A DNA stretch of 64,000 bases from Nocardioides sp. zg-1230 (GCF_013155335.1 NZ_JABJQZ010000004.1:496001-560000), one strand, 5' to 3'. Numbered from the stretch's first letter, positions 8,569-17,688 are shown. The notes: generated by a model not told the origin, from the sequence alone. Program-made: numbers and translations.

Positions 8569-8615
8569 CTCACCCGGAACGGATGAGTCGTGAGCACGCG
8601 AGCGAGCGGCAGGAT
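8569..8615 (+). promoter_or_regulatory. Island operator/promoter for DUF1269 gene
   Basis: CTCACCC (8569-8575), spacer GGAAC, GGATGAG (8581-8587). -10-like CAGGAT at 8610-8615, 22 nt downstream of the right arm. Confidence 0.6.
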
Positions 8616-8648
8616 CGACATCACATCTCGACTCATCAAGGGGAAGTC

Positions 8649-9140
8649 ATGGGAACACTCACGGTGTGGAAGTTCGACTCCGCCAGCGGCGCGGACGAGG
8701 CGGTCGCGGTCTTGCGCGATCTGGCGAGCAAGCAGCTCATCAAGATCCAGGACGCTGCCACCGTGCGGTGGGACGAAGGGAAGAAGAAGCCCAAGACCCA
8801 CCAGCTCAACAACCTCGCCGGTGCCGGTGCCCTCGGAGGGGCCTTCTGGGGCATGCTCTTCGGCTTGATCTTCTTCGTACCCCTCCTCGGCGCCGCCATC
8901 GGTGCAGCGGCCGGTGCCGTCGGTGGTGCCTTCACCGACGTGGGCATCGACGACGACTTCATCAGACGCGTGCGAGACGAGGTGACACCTGGAACGTCGG
9001 CACTGTTCGTCATGAGCTCCGACGCTGTCGTGGACAAGGTGAAGGAGGCCTTCGCCGGCTCGAGCCCCGAGCTCATCTTCACCAACCTCACCGACGAGCA
9101 GGAGGCGGCCATCCGCGAGGCCTTCGCCGAGCAGGACTGA
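8649..9140 (+). CDS. DUF1269-family membrane-associated protein
   Basis: 163 aa. N-terminal block TLTVWKFDSASGADEAVAVLRDL, then a small-residue hydrophobic hairpin rich in Gly/Ala (residues ~58-100), then a soluble C-terminal part with TPGTSALFVMSSDA. This is the DUF1269 layout, seen again in the gene at 32833-33360 (TALTVWRYDT, LTPGSSALLVLSSD). Function is unknown; in actinobacteria such genes often sit beside stress genes. ATG preceded by AAGGGGAAG. Single-gene unit with its own operator. Confidence 0.8.
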   Translation: MGTLTVWKFDSASGADEAVAVLRDLASKQLIKIQDAATVRWDEGKKKPKTHQLNNLAGAGALGGAFWGMLFGLIFFVPLLGAAIGAAAGAVGGAFTDVGIDDDFIRRVRDEVTPGTSALFVMSSDAVVDKVKEAFAGSSPELIFTNLTDEQEAAIREAFAEQD

Positions 9141-9164
9141 TCGAGATCCCTCGCTCGCGACGCC

Positions 9165-9195
9165 GTGGTGCCGGCGTGGTGCCGGCGTGGTGCCC
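9165..9195 (+). repeat. 11-bp tandem repeat GTGGTGCCGGC
   Basis: Almost three head-to-tail copies (9165-9175, 9176-9186, partial 9187-9195) lie just after the DUF1269 gene and before the next operator. No role evident. Confidence 0.6.
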
Positions 9196-9205
9196 CGGTC
9201 GTGGA

Positions 9206-9252
9206 CTCACCCGGCCCGGGGGAGGCGGGGCCGTGCTGGAGGGCGAGACGAT
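9206..9252 (+). promoter_or_regulatory. Island operator/promoter for 9328 gene
   Basis: CTCACCC (9206-9212), spacer GGCCC, GGGGGAG (9218-9224) followed by GC. -10-like GACGAT at 9247-9252, 22 nt beyond the arm. Confidence 0.6.
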
Positions 9253-9327
9253 CGCACCTGGCGTCGCATCCGGAAGGCGCGCGCAGGCCGGTCGGCCTCA
9301 GGTCGGCCCGAGTGAGGGGGGCAAGGC

Positions 9328-9744
9328 ATGCGGAACATCGCGGCCATCACGGCCATCGTCGTCGGCATCGTCATGGCGGTCGCCGGTGTCATCACCTGGG
9401 TGGTCGTCTCGACCACTCTGGAGGACCAGAGGATCACCGTCTCCGACGACGCCACCTGCGCGGCTGGGGACGGCGTGAACGGCCCGATCTCCGCCTACTG
9501 CCAGGCCGACATCATCAACCAGCACACGTTGGACATCACCGGCGGCAAGACCTACGCCGAGCTCGATCGCGAGGACCCGAACCGCGCGGTCGCCATGGAC
9601 TCCGCGTTCCTCCAGGCGTCGCTGTTCACCTCGGTCGTCGCTTTCGGCGTCGCTGGCATGGCCTTCGTCCTGGGGATCGTCCTGACTCTGATCGGACTGG
9701 CCCTCCGCGAACCCGTACGCGCAGCCCGCCACTCCGGCACCTGA
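9328..9744 (+). CDS. Small membrane protein with extracytoplasmic loop (LigA-like annotation family)
   Basis: 138 aa: one N-terminal helix (4-27), a ~65-residue polar loop with two Cys (CAAGDGVNGPISAYC) and the phrase TGGKTYAELDRED, then two C-terminal helices (~93-128). The same plan, with a similar G-x-TY-x-E phrase, occurs at 58283-58873. Proteins of this kind are often labelled 'aromatic ring-opening dioxygenase LigA', but nothing here supports an enzyme. ATG preceded by GAGGGGGGC. Confidence 0.6.
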   Translation: MRNIAAITAIVVGIVMAVAGVITWVVVSTTLEDQRITVSDDATCAAGDGVNGPISAYCQADIINQHTLDITGGKTYAELDREDPNRAVAMDSAFLQASLFTSVVAFGVAGMAFVLGIVLTLIGLALREPVRAARHSGT

Positions 9745-9886
9745 CGACTTCGCGAAGGCCGTGACAGGTCACCGGGCCACGGGTCCGCTGGCGGGTCGAC
9801 CGTCCCTCCACCATCCGCCCGGCCTGACGGCGCGCGGGTGGCGCTCGGGTGCCTGGGTCAGCAGGATGCTCGCGCTGAGGGCTCCG

Positions 9887-11251
9887 TCAGCGGGGCACGG
9901 CGGCATAGCGCTGGAGGAACAGCGCCTCGGCCAGGGCCATGGCGGAGATCTCCCGCGGGTCGACGCTCTCGTTGGGGGCGTGGATCAGCGCCTGCGGCTC
10001 CTCGACGCCCATGAGGATGATCTCGGCGTCGGGGTAGGTGTCGGTGAGCACGTTGCAGAGCGGGATCGAGCCGCCCTGCCCGAGGGTCACCATGGGCGTG
10101 CCGTAGGCCTCCTGCATCGCCGCCCCCATCGCCCGGTAGGCCGGACCGTCTGTGGTGGCCCGGAACGGCGATCCGGTGGCCTCGACCTCGACGGAGACGT
10201 GGACACCCCAGGGTGCGGCAGCTCGGAGGTGCGCCGTGAGCGCCTGCTGAGCCACCTCCGGTGCCAACCCGGGAGGGATCCGGAGGTTCAGCCGCGCGGC
10301 CGTCCTCGGAACGATCGCAGCCGCGGACCCGACGACGGGCGGGCAGTCGATGCCGAGCACGGTGATCGCGGGTCGAGCCCATAGCATGTCGGACACCTCG
10401 CCGTCCCCGAGGAGACGTACGCCGTCCAGCAGCCCGGCGTCGCTGCGGAACTGCGCCGGCGGGTAGGGCTCGCCCTCCCACCGGTTCCTGTTGTCCAGGC
10501 CTCCGACCGTGGTGTTGCCGTTGGCGTCCCGCAGGGAGGCCAGCATGGCGATCAGCGCCGCCAGCGCGTCCGGGGCGGCCCCGCCGAACATGCCGGAGTG
10601 GAGCTCGGACGCGAGTGCCTCCACCGTGACGACCACGTTGACCATGCCCCGCAGGCTGACGGTCGCGGCCGGCCGGCCCACGGCCGCGTTCCCCGTGTCG
10701 CAGACGAGGATCGTGTCCGCACGAAGCAGGTCGGGGTTGTCGACGACGAAGCCCTCCAGGCCGCCGGTGCCCTGCTCCTCCGAACCCTCCACCACCAGCT
10801 TGAGGTTGACCGGTACGCCGTCACCGAGAGCACGCAGTGCCAGGAGGTGCATGAGGATGTTGCCCTTGCAGTCCGCCGCGCCGCGCCCGTACCAGCGACC
10901 GCCCTTCTCGGTGAGCTCGAAGGGAGGCGTCTCCCAGGCGTCGTCGTCGAGAGGCGGCTGCACGTCGTAGTGGGCGTAGAGGAGCACGGTGGGCGCGTCG
11001 GCGCGATCGCACGGCCGGGAGCCGACCACCGCGTTGCTGCCGTCCGCCGTCCTGGCGAGCCGGGCGTCGGTGAAGCCGAGGGCCGCGAAGCGCTCGCGCA
11101 CCCACCGCGCCGCCCGGTCGCACTCCTCCGGCGGGAACTGCCGCGGGTCGGCGACCGACCGGATGGCGACGAGCTCGGCCAGCTCCTCCCTCGCCTGCGG
11201 CATGAGGTCGGCGACACGGGTGCTGAGGCCCGTCCCCACGTCCATGCTCAC
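9887..11251 (-). CDS. M20-family zinc dipeptidase
   Basis: 454 aa. Metal and catalytic motifs of M20 peptidases are present: YAHYDVQP (His94, Asp96), GRGAADCKGN for the bridging Asp, and EGSEEQGTGG with the general-base Glu; a lid domain follows and a C-terminal HAPNESV carries the last metal His. It should hydrolyse dipeptides or N-acyl amino acids in the cytoplasm. It is last in a three-gene unit behind an APC exchanger and a membrane-anchored protein (ATGA overlap with the latter), suggesting import of an amino-acid conjugate followed by hydrolysis. Confidence 0.88.
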   Translation of the reverse strand: MSMDVGTGLSTRVADLMPQAREELAELVAIRSVADPRQFPPEECDRAARWVRERFAALGFTDARLARTADGSNAVVGSRPCDRADAPTVLLYAHYDVQPPLDDDAWETPPFELTEKGGRWYGRGAADCKGNILMHLLALRALGDGVPVNLKLVVEGSEEQGTGGLEGFVVDNPDLLRADTILVCDTGNAAVGRPAATVSLRGMVNVVVTVEALASELHSGMFGGAAPDALAALIAMLASLRDANGNTTVGGLDNRNRWEGEPYPPAQFRSDAGLLDGVRLLGDGEVSDMLWARPAITVLGIDCPPVVGSAAAIVPRTAARLNLRIPPGLAPEVAQQALTAHLRAAAPWGVHVSVEVEATGSPFRATTDGPAYRAMGAAMQEAYGTPMVTLGQGGSIPLCNVLTDTYPDAEIILMGVEEPQALIHAPNESVDPREISAMALAEALFLQRYAAVPR

Positions 11252-11706
11252 GAACCCGCCACGCCGTCGGTCTTGAGGTCGTCGACGAACTCCCGGAAGT
11301 CCTCCAGCTCGTCGGGGCAGTAGATCTCGATGATGAGCAACTGGCCCCGGAAGACCCGGCTGTCGGCGATCACGGGCCGCGCGCCCGGGCCGCTCGCCCC
11401 GTTCGAGAGCTGCGCCAGCAGGACGGACCGGCTCAGAGCGTCGTTCGGGTCCTCGCAGGTGGCCCCGCCGTCGTCGCCCAGGACGCGGGCCACCACGTCC
11501 CGGTCGGGGGTCCGCGCCCCAGCGTCCTCGAGCGCGGCGATGAGCTCGTCGGCCTTCGTCAGGGCCCGCGCGGTCTCACGTCCCTCGGTGAAGGCGAGGA
11601 CGCCCGCCAGGGCGAGCACGCCCAGCAGGACCAGGGCGGTGATGAAGATCCAGCTGCGCTCGCGCGCGCTCTGCGTCTCGGTCGGGGTGCTGGCCGGCGT
11701 GCTCAT
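11248..11706 (-). CDS. Single-pass membrane protein of unknown function
   Basis: 152 aa from the ATG at 11706, which overlaps the stop of the upstream transporter. One helix (residues ~17-40: WIFITALVLLGVLALAGVLAF), then a ~110-residue domain, probably outside, with a Cys pair (GGATCEDP, EIYCPDELEDF). The tight coupling suggests an accessory to the APC exchanger or the dipeptidase. No family recognised. Confidence 0.65.
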   Translation of the reverse strand: MSTPASTPTETQSARERSWIFITALVLLGVLALAGVLAFTEGRETARALTKADELIAALEDAGARTPDRDVVARVLGDDGGATCEDPNDALSRSVLLAQLSNGASGPGARPVIADSRVFRGQLLIIEIYCPDELEDFREFVDDLKTDGVAGS

Positions 11707-13151
11707 GACGCGCTCACCTCCGTGGTCTCGGGCTGCTTCCAGGACGGCTTGCGCAGCTTGTAGAAGATGAACGGGACCAGGAGCCCGAGCCCCAGGGCGC
11801 CGCCGCCCACGATGGCGAAGTACAGGCCCGCGTTGCCGCTGGCGAACTGCGACGGCGGGATGAAGCCGACGAGCAGGGCGGCCAGCGAGGCCGCGAAGCC
11901 GATGCCGCACATCCCGACCAGCATGGGCGCGCGGTAGCCGCGCGGGTGGTCAGGGTCCTTCCGTCGCAGCTGGATCGCGGCCACGAACATCAGCAGGTAC
12001 ATGATGAGGTAGACCTGCGTGGTGATCACCGAGAAGACCCAGTAGGCGCTGGAGACGTCGGGGATCAGCGCGTAGGCCAGGCCGATCACCGTCGTGACGA
12101 GACCCTGGACGACCAGGATGTTCTGCTGCACGCCGTTCTTGTTGAGCTTCTGCAGGAACGGCGGCAGGTAGCCCTCCTGACGGGAGATCAGCAGCAGGCC
12201 CTTCGAGGGGCCTGCGAGCCAGGTCAGCATGCCGCCGAGCGAGGCGGCGACCAGCATGATGCCCACGATCGGGGTCAGCCACTGCCAGCCGAAGTTCGCG
12301 AAGACGGCATCGAAGGCCTGCATCACGCCGGCCGTCAAGGACAGCTCCTCGGCAGGAACGATCCAGCTGATCGCCAACGCCGGCAGGATGAAGATCATCA
12401 GGACCAGCCCCATGGCCAGGAACATCGACCGCGGGAACTCCTTGGCAGGGTCCTTCAGCGACGACACGTGGACCGCGTTCATCTCCATGCCGGAGTAGGA
12501 CAGGAAGTTGTTGACGATCAGCACGAGGCTCGACAGGCCCGCCCACACCGGGAAGATGTTGTCGGAGGTCATCGGTGCGGCGGACTCGTTGCCCTGTCCG
12601 AGGAAGACCACGCCGAGCAGGACCAGGACGACCCCGGGGATCAGGGTGCCGATGATCAGGCCGCCGCTGGCCAGGCCGGCCACGCCCTTGGTGCCGCGTG
12701 AGGACACCCACACGCCCGACCAGTAGACGACGATGATGACGGCGGCCGTCCACACCCCGCTGCTGGCCAGCTCGGGGTTGAAGACGTACGCGAGCGTGCT
12801 GGCCACGAAACCGAGCAGGCTCGGGTAGTAGAAGATCGTCATCGCGAACTGGCACCACACGGCCAGGAAGCCCATCGGCTTGGAGATCCCCTCCGACACC
12901 CACTTGTAGATGCCGCCCTCCCAGCCGGACGCCAGCTCGGCCGACACCAACGACGTCGGCAGCAGGAAGACGAGCGCAGGGAGGAGGTAGAGGAAGACGC
13001 ACGCGAGGCCGTACACGGCCATGGTCGGCGCCGCGCGCAGGCTGGCCACCGAGCTCGTGGTCATCATGGCCAGGGCCACCCACGAGATCCAGTTGACGGC
13101 AGGCGCCGGAGCGCGTGCCGCTGCGCCTGCCACCGCGTCCGCGGCGCTCAC
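11703..13151 (-). CDS. APC-superfamily amino acid exchanger (GadC/YjeM-like)
   Basis: 482 aa, about twelve membrane helices. The segment SAELASGWEGGIYKWVSE matches the substrate-region motif of glutamate:GABA-type antiporters, and NAVHVSSLKDPAKEFPR is typical of APC permeases. GTG start. First gene of the transporter/anchor/dipeptidase unit, with an island operator about 110 bp upstream. Substrate unknown; an amino acid or dipeptide-related compound is likely. Confidence 0.85.
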   Translation of the reverse strand: MSAADAVAGAAARAPAPAVNWISWVALAMMTTSSVASLRAAPTMAVYGLACVFLYLLPALVFLLPTSLVSAELASGWEGGIYKWVSEGISKPMGFLAVWCQFAMTIFYYPSLLGFVASTLAYVFNPELASSGVWTAAVIIVVYWSGVWVSSRGTKGVAGLASGGLIIGTLIPGVVLVLLGVVFLGQGNESAAPMTSDNIFPVWAGLSSLVLIVNNFLSYSGMEMNAVHVSSLKDPAKEFPRSMFLAMGLVLMIFILPALAISWIVPAEELSLTAGVMQAFDAVFANFGWQWLTPIVGIMLVAASLGGMLTWLAGPSKGLLLISRQEGYLPPFLQKLNKNGVQQNILVVQGLVTTVIGLAYALIPDVSSAYWVFSVITTQVYLIMYLLMFVAAIQLRRKDPDHPRGYRAPMLVGMCGIGFAASLAALLVGFIPPSQFASGNAGLYFAIVGGGALGLGLLVPFIFYKLRKPSWKQPETTEVSAS

Positions 13152-13236
13152 GTCGGCACCCGGATCGGGTCTGTTCTCTCCACACGGGTCATCCCCATCA
13201 CACCCTCCAGCCGAACGAGTCAGTGCCAGGACATCG

Positions 13237-13283
13237 ACGCTAGTCAGGGCGCTGCAGGGCGCGGATCATCCGCGGCGGGTGAC
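13237..13283 (-). promoter_or_regulatory. Island operator/promoter for the APC-dipeptidase unit
   Basis: Read on the minus strand: GTCACCC (13283-13277), spacer GCCGC, GGATGAT (13271-13265), then TAGCGT at 13242-13237 after 22 nt. TAGCGT is the best -10 match in the set and is identical to that of the ligase gene at 34350. Confidence 0.65.
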
Positions 13284-13288
13284 TGTCG

Positions 13289-13789
13289 TCAGTCGCGTGC
13301 CATCGCGTCGACGCACACCGTGATGGCGAGGATGAGGGCGACGTCCTGGCCCTGGGCGAGCTGGACGCCGTAGGTGTCGCGCACCCGGAACCACTTCTTC
13401 GAGATCTTCGCGACCGTCTCGCCGTCCCGCTCGATCTCGTACTCGTGGTCGACGATGTTGCCGTGGGCCTTGAAGTCGTCGCCGCCCTCCACCTCGATGA
13501 CGTAGTGGTCACGGATGCCGAGGAGTCGCTTGTGCACCTTGGCCGTCGTGTCGCCGCGCTCGATGGTCATCGTGTCGCGGACGGCGAGCTTCTTCTCCTG
13601 GACCTTGACCAGCTCCTCGCCGCTCGCGTCCTCCAGGACGAAGGTGTCGCGCCACCTCACGGCCTTGCCGTTGACCTTGAAGAGGCGGTGGCCCTGGTCG
13701 TCCTCGATCCAGAAGTCGTCACCGACCGACATCAGCTTCTCGCGCATCTGGAACCTGGGGCCGTCGAGGTCCCGGTCGCGAAATCCCAT
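13289..13789 (-). CDS. LURP-one-related (tubby-like fold) protein
   Basis: 166 aa. Repeating beta-strand phrases such as FQMREKLMSVGDDFWIED, LFKVNGKAVRWRDTFVLED and KVQEKKLAVRDTMTI are typical of the LURP-one/DUF567 family, a tubby-like beta barrel of unknown function. Start taken at 13789 (GGGAGGA upstream) rather than 13822, because the longer start would lie inside the predicted -10. Monocistronic. Confidence 0.82.
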   Translation of the reverse strand: MGFRDRDLDGPRFQMREKLMSVGDDFWIEDDQGHRLFKVNGKAVRWRDTFVLEDASGEELVKVQEKKLAVRDTMTIERGDTTAKVHKRLLGIRDHYVIEVEGGDDFKAHGNIVDHEYEIERDGETVAKISKKWFRVRDTYGVQLAQGQDVALILAITVCVDAMARD

Positions 13790-13820
13790 CGTTCCTCCCT
13801 CGTCGTGCTCCGTGCCTGCC

Positions 13821-13894
13821 ATGGTCGTGAGCGCGCACCCGAGGTGGCGTCACCCCCGCTGGGTGATCCGACGGCGCGGCACGGCGACGACCAT
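13821..13894. promoter_or_regulatory. Bidirectional island operator
   Basis: Arms GTCACCC (13849-13855) and GGGTGAT (13861-13867), spacer CCGCT. Minus side: GACCAT at 13826-13821 (gap 22). Plus side: GACCAT at 13889-13894 (gap 21). The same hexamer on both sides serves the LURP-one gene and the 55-aa gene. Confidence 0.65.
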
Positions 13895-13926
13895 GGCGCG
13901 GAGATCGACAGGCGAGGAGCTTTCCG

Positions 13927-14094
13927 ATGAGCACGACCGTCGCAGTCCCCTGGGTGCCGGTGGCCGCAGTTGCCGCAGGGTTGGTGGCGTACGTCGTCGC
14001 GACCCGCGCGGTCCCTGCCGTGGTGCGGGCGGCCTTCCGCGAGCTCGACTACCGCGCGAGCGACCTGGGGTCCTTGATCGGGCGACGCTCCTGA
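13927..14094 (+). CDS. 55-aa single-pass membrane protein
   Basis: Starts at ATG 13927 with GAGGAGC upstream. Short N-terminus, one hydrophobic helix ([19 protein letters not shown]), then a basic/polar tail ending LIGRRS. The ribosome site, the plus-side promoter copy and the good helix support a real gene. Function unknown. Confidence 0.6.
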   Translation: MSTTVAVPWVPVAAVAAGLVAYVVATRAVPAVVRAAFRELDYRASDLGSLIGRRS

Positions 14095-14132
14095 GCCGAC
14101 GCCCACGGCGCGGGGCCGCGCAGGGGTCGGCC

Positions 14133-15209
14133 TCACGTCGGGGTGCCGGCCTCCTCGTCCCGCGCCCCGTCGCCGTCCAGGCGCACCGTGCCCGGCTCAC
14201 CGCTGATGAGCGGCAGCCGCCAGCGTCCGTCGGGGTCGGCCTCCACCAGCAGCGACCGGACCAGCAGGCTCATGGGCACGGCTAGGAGTGCGCCGAGCGG
14301 TCCCAGCACCCAGGTCCAGAACACGAGCGACAGGAAGGTCAGGCTGGTCGAGAGCCCGACGGCGTCACCGACGAAGCGGGGCTGGATGAAGGACTGGATC
14401 ACCACGTTGATGACCGAGTAGAGGACGATCACGGCGAGCATGAGCGAGGGGCCACCCTCCAGCAGCCCGATCAACGCGGGCGGGATGACGCCGATGACGA
14501 AGCCGATGTTGGGGATGAAGTTCGTGACGAACGCCAGCACCCCCCAGATGAAGGCGCCCGGGATCCCCATGAGGTAGAGGACCGCGGCGTCGATGACGGC
14601 GACGATGAGGCCGAAGACCGCGGAGACCCCGAAGTAGCTGCGGGTGCCGCGGGCGAAGTTGCCGAGGCTGTCCACGAGCAGGGGGCGGTGCACGCGGGCC
14701 CCGTCGGCCAGCGCGCCGGTCCTGGCGGCGTCGAAGGAGAAGAACACCAGCAGCGTCACGATCAGCACGAGGCCCGAGACCAGCGACAGCACGCTCCCGA
14801 GCACCGACGTGACGAGGTCCACCACCCGCTGCGGGTCGAGCGCCTTCGCCATCGCATCGGTCTGCTCCGTACCGACTCCCATCGACTCGAGCGCGGCCCC
14901 GAGGTCGGCGACCAGCTCGTCGGCGTCGGACGCGTAGCTCGGGACGAGCGTGGCCAGCCGGCCGATCGCGACGACGACAGCGAGGGCCAGCGACACCAGC
15001 AGCAGCACGGCGGCGACGAGCAGGCACGTCGACGCTGCCCAGCGGGGCAGGCGCCTCTCGAGCCCGCGGCGCATCGGGTGGAACAGGATCGTGAGCAGCA
15101 GGGCCAGCATCACGGGAGCGACGATGTCCTGGGTGGCCCTGACGCCGGCCAGGACCACCACGGCGGCGGCCGTGCCCACCAGCAGGACGGTGGTGCGAGG
15201 GATGGTCAC
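14133..15209 (-). CDS. AI-2E family transporter (TqsA/PerM-like)
   Basis: 358 aa from the GTG at 15209, overlapping the upstream stop by 4 bp. Layout fits the family: N-terminal helices, PVMLALLLTILFHPMRRGLE, a soluble middle section (residues ~100-175) and a C-terminal membrane block with PNIGFVIGVIPPALIGLLEGGP and the late RFVGDAVGLSTSLTFLSLVFWTW region. Family members export diverse small molecules or act as Na+/H+ antiporters; the autoinducer role is rarely tested. Last gene of the unit starting at 18134. Confidence 0.85.
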   Translation of the reverse strand: MTIPRTTVLLVGTAAAVVVLAGVRATQDIVAPVMLALLLTILFHPMRRGLERRLPRWAASTCLLVAAVLLLVSLALAVVVAIGRLATLVPSYASDADELVADLGAALESMGVGTEQTDAMAKALDPQRVVDLVTSVLGSVLSLVSGLVLIVTLLVFFSFDAARTGALADGARVHRPLLVDSLGNFARGTRSYFGVSAVFGLIVAVIDAAVLYLMGIPGAFIWGVLAFVTNFIPNIGFVIGVIPPALIGLLEGGPSLMLAVIVLYSVINVVIQSFIQPRFVGDAVGLSTSLTFLSLVFWTWVLGPLGALLAVPMSLLVRSLLVEADPDGRWRLPLISGEPGTVRLDGDGARDEEAGTPT

Positions 15210-17269
15210 GACGGGATCCTCTGCAGCTCGGTCCGGTGTCCCAGGGCGACCAGCATCGCGACCAGGTGCCGGTGCAGGTCGTCGCCGCCGACGATCGGGC
15301 GGTCGGGTGCGAACAGGTGCGTGGGCGCCATGACGAACGCCCGGTCCTGCCACCCGCCGAGACCACCGTGACACCCGACCAGGGGCTCGAAGGCCGCCAC
15401 GTCCATCGTGACCGGGTCGAAGGAGCTGTTGACGTACAGCTCCGGCGCGCGGGGCATGAGGGTCGCGGCCTCGAGCATCGCCGGAGCATGGGCACCGAAA
15501 GCGGCGAGCGGGTCCGTGCCCTCGACGGCGCCGGTCGAGAGGTCGCGACGTCCGTCCCGGCCCAGGACGACGGGACCGGTCGCGCTCAGCGCGCTGACGA
15601 AGCCCACGCCGGGATGGGCGAGCAGCCCCGGCACGAGGCCGGGCCAGCGGTCCTCCAGCTCTTCGAGCAGCAGCCGGCGCGGGCCCGGGACGTGCACCAG
15701 TCCGAGGTTCCCGCTGGCCAGGACGACGAGCTCGGCATCCTCGGCGTCGGACCCCTCGGGCTTGAGCTTGCCGTCGACGCGCTTGGCGGCCGCGTCCGTG
15801 ACGGCGGCGGTGTGCGTCCCGCCGATGTCCTCGAGGACGGAGTCGACGCGTCCCCAACCCTCGATGCTGCCCTCCACGCCCGCGGTCCGCGACTGGGTGA
15901 GGGACCTGCACAGGTCGCTCAGGTCAGTCCCGTAGCGCGAGGCGAACGGCTCGCCCTGGGACTGACCGTGGTCGCTGAGGAGCACGAAGTGGTAGGTGCG
16001 GGGAGCGCGCTCGGCCACCGCCTCGAGCACGGCAAGCACCCGGTCGAGCGCGGTGAGGGAGGCGACCGTCTCGAGGCGCGTGGCTCCGGCATGGTGGGCG
16101 ATCTCGTCGTAGTCGACGTAGTCGACGTAGATGCTGCGGGTTCCGCGCATCATCTCCTCGGCCACCACGGTGGTGTTGAGGTCGCGCAGCAGCCCGTTGC
16201 TGAACGCACGCAGGCCGGCGAACGTCCACGAGCGGTGGACCCGCGGGTGCACTCCCAGGCGTCGCTGGCGCAGCGCCTGGACCCGCTCGCGCCCGATCTC
16301 GGCGACGGTCCGCGAGACGCTGCGCACCAGCCCGTCCGGGCGGATCACGAAGCGTGCGAAGACCTGTCGGGTGCGTCGTGACCCGCGCGTCACCTCGAGC
16401 CGGCTCATGGTCATGCAGGCCCTCTCGGCGTCCCCGGTGAACAGGTTCGACACCGACACGCCGCCGTCGGCCAGGAGGCCGTGGCCCGTGGTGGCCCGCG
16501 ACTCGATGACCGAGGCATCGGCGGGGCGGTTGGCCACCAGGACCCGGCCGAGGTCGCGGTCGTACCAGCGGAAGGCCGGTACGCCGTCCGCGCTGCCCTG
16601 CAGGATCGCCTGCTGGCTGGCAGGTGTCGTGCAGGGCATCTGGACGGTCCACTCGTGCACCGTGTGGCTGCCGGTGTCCAGCCACCGCCGGGGGGTCGTC
16701 ATCGTCCCGGACTGGACCACCCACTGCATGACGGGGAAGGAGACCCCGTCCAGCTGCACGAAGACGACGCCGTCCACCTCGGGGTCCGGGACGGCGCCGG
16801 GCTTGAGGCGGACCAGGCTGGCGGTCATCGACTCGTCGGTGCCCGCGCTCGCGAGCCACGCGAGCAACGTCGAGATCGCGGCCGTGAGCCACGCGGTCGC
16901 CACGGCGGTCCAGAAGGAGTCGAACGACGCGCCGGGGACGATCGTGATGGCCGCCTGCATCACGAGGGCCTGCCCGAAGACCGCGACCGCCGCCACGGCG
17001 ATCCACCCGATCGCGCCGGCGACCATCGCGAGGACGGGACGCACCACCATTCCCACGAGCCCGCCGACCGCGGCGGTCACCGCCAGCGGCCACCACGAGG
17101 TGACGGTGAAGCCGGGCAGCAGCTCGGCGGTCAGGAGGAGGGAGAGGAAGGTCAGGACACCGGTGCCGAGCAACCGGACGACGTCGGAGCCCCGGATGGT
17201 GAGGGCGAACCGCCGGTGGTCCGGTGCGTCCGCGGTGTCGGACGGGGCGGCCGGGCTGGAGGACGTCAC
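15206..17269 (-). CDS. Holin-IV-type membrane domain fused to an alkaline-phosphatase-superfamily domain
   Basis: 687 aa. Residues ~25-145 form four helices resembling the mycobacterial 4-TM holin superfamily IV (phage_holin_4_2) domain. From ~165 a type I phosphodiesterase/nucleotide-pyrophosphatase-like domain begins: VVFVQLDGVSFPV (metal Asp), MPCTTPASQ (likely Thr nucleophile), DYDEIAHHAG and LLSDHGQSQG (metal Asp/His). The same 4-TM domain ends the protein at 25537-26853. Likely a membrane-anchored phosphoesterase; substrate unknown. Overlaps the AI-2E gene by 4 bp. Confidence 0.75.
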   Translation of the reverse strand: MTSSSPAAPSDTADAPDHRRFALTIRGSDVVRLLGTGVLTFLSLLLTAELLPGFTVTSWWPLAVTAAVGGLVGMVVRPVLAMVAGAIGWIAVAAVAVFGQALVMQAAITIVPGASFDSFWTAVATAWLTAAISTLLAWLASAGTDESMTASLVRLKPGAVPDPEVDGVVFVQLDGVSFPVMQWVVQSGTMTTPRRWLDTGSHTVHEWTVQMPCTTPASQQAILQGSADGVPAFRWYDRDLGRVLVANRPADASVIESRATTGHGLLADGGVSVSNLFTGDAERACMTMSRLEVTRGSRRTRQVFARFVIRPDGLVRSVSRTVAEIGRERVQALRQRRLGVHPRVHRSWTFAGLRAFSNGLLRDLNTTVVAEEMMRGTRSIYVDYVDYDEIAHHAGATRLETVASLTALDRVLAVLEAVAERAPRTYHFVLLSDHGQSQGEPFASRYGTDLSDLCRSLTQSRTAGVEGSIEGWGRVDSVLEDIGGTHTAAVTDAAAKRVDGKLKPEGSDAEDAELVVLASGNLGLVHVPGPRRLLLEELEDRWPGLVPGLLAHPGVGFVSALSATGPVVLGRDGRRDLSTGAVEGTDPLAAFGAHAPAMLEAATLMPRAPELYVNSSFDPVTMDVAAFEPLVGCHGGLGGWQDRAFVMAPTHLFAPDRPIVGGDDLHRHLVAMLVALGHRTELQRIPS

Positions 17270-17307
17270 TCGACTGCTCCTGTCGACGTCGCGGTCGAGG
17301 CGTCCGC

Positions 17308-17688
17308 TCAGGCCAGGACCTTCGCCTTGGCCTGGTCGTACTCGGCGGTGGAGAGGACCCCGCTGTCACGCAGCTCGGCCAGGCGTTGCAGCTCCTCCGA
17401 GACCTGCGGTGCGGCCGGTCGCTGCGCCCCGTACATCTCCATCCGGGCCATCGCCGCCTCGCGGTTGCGCTTGTTCATCGAGTCGCCTCGCGCGATGAGG
17501 TACACGAGGGCTCCGAGCCACGGGACCAGGATGATGAAGATGCTCCACAGCGCCTTCATGCCACCGCCCAGCGTGTCGTCGCGGAAGATGTCGATGAGGA
17601 TGTGGACGAGGAGCGTGATCCAGGCCAGCAGGATGGTGAACCAGAAGATCGAGACCATGACGTCCCAGAATCCGAAGTCCTCAGACAT
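17308..17688 (-). CDS. PLDc_N-SHOCT small membrane protein
   Basis: 126 aa. Two N-terminal helices (FWFTILLAWITLLVHILIDIF; LWSIFIILVPWLGALVYLIA) form a PLDc_N-like module, followed by a linker and a C-terminal SHOCT domain (LQRLAELRDSGVLSTAEYDQAKAKVLA). SHOCT domains are oligomerisation modules often at protein termini; function unknown. AGGTGG ribosome site before ATG 17688. Second gene of the 18134 unit. Confidence 0.8.
   Translation of the reverse strand: MSEDFGFWDVMVSIFWFTILLAWITLLVHILIDIFRDDTLGGGMKALWSIFIILVPWLGALVYLIARGDSMNKRNREAAMARMEMYGAQRPAAPQVSEELQRLAELRDSGVLSTAEYDQAKAKVLA

Noticed and set aside
13155..13173. GGCACCC-GGATC-GGGTCTG as a further island operator
   Set aside because: It has 7-5-7 spacing, but the right arm is poor and it lies at the start of the APC gene, for which a better site with a perfect -10 spacing exists at 13265-13283.
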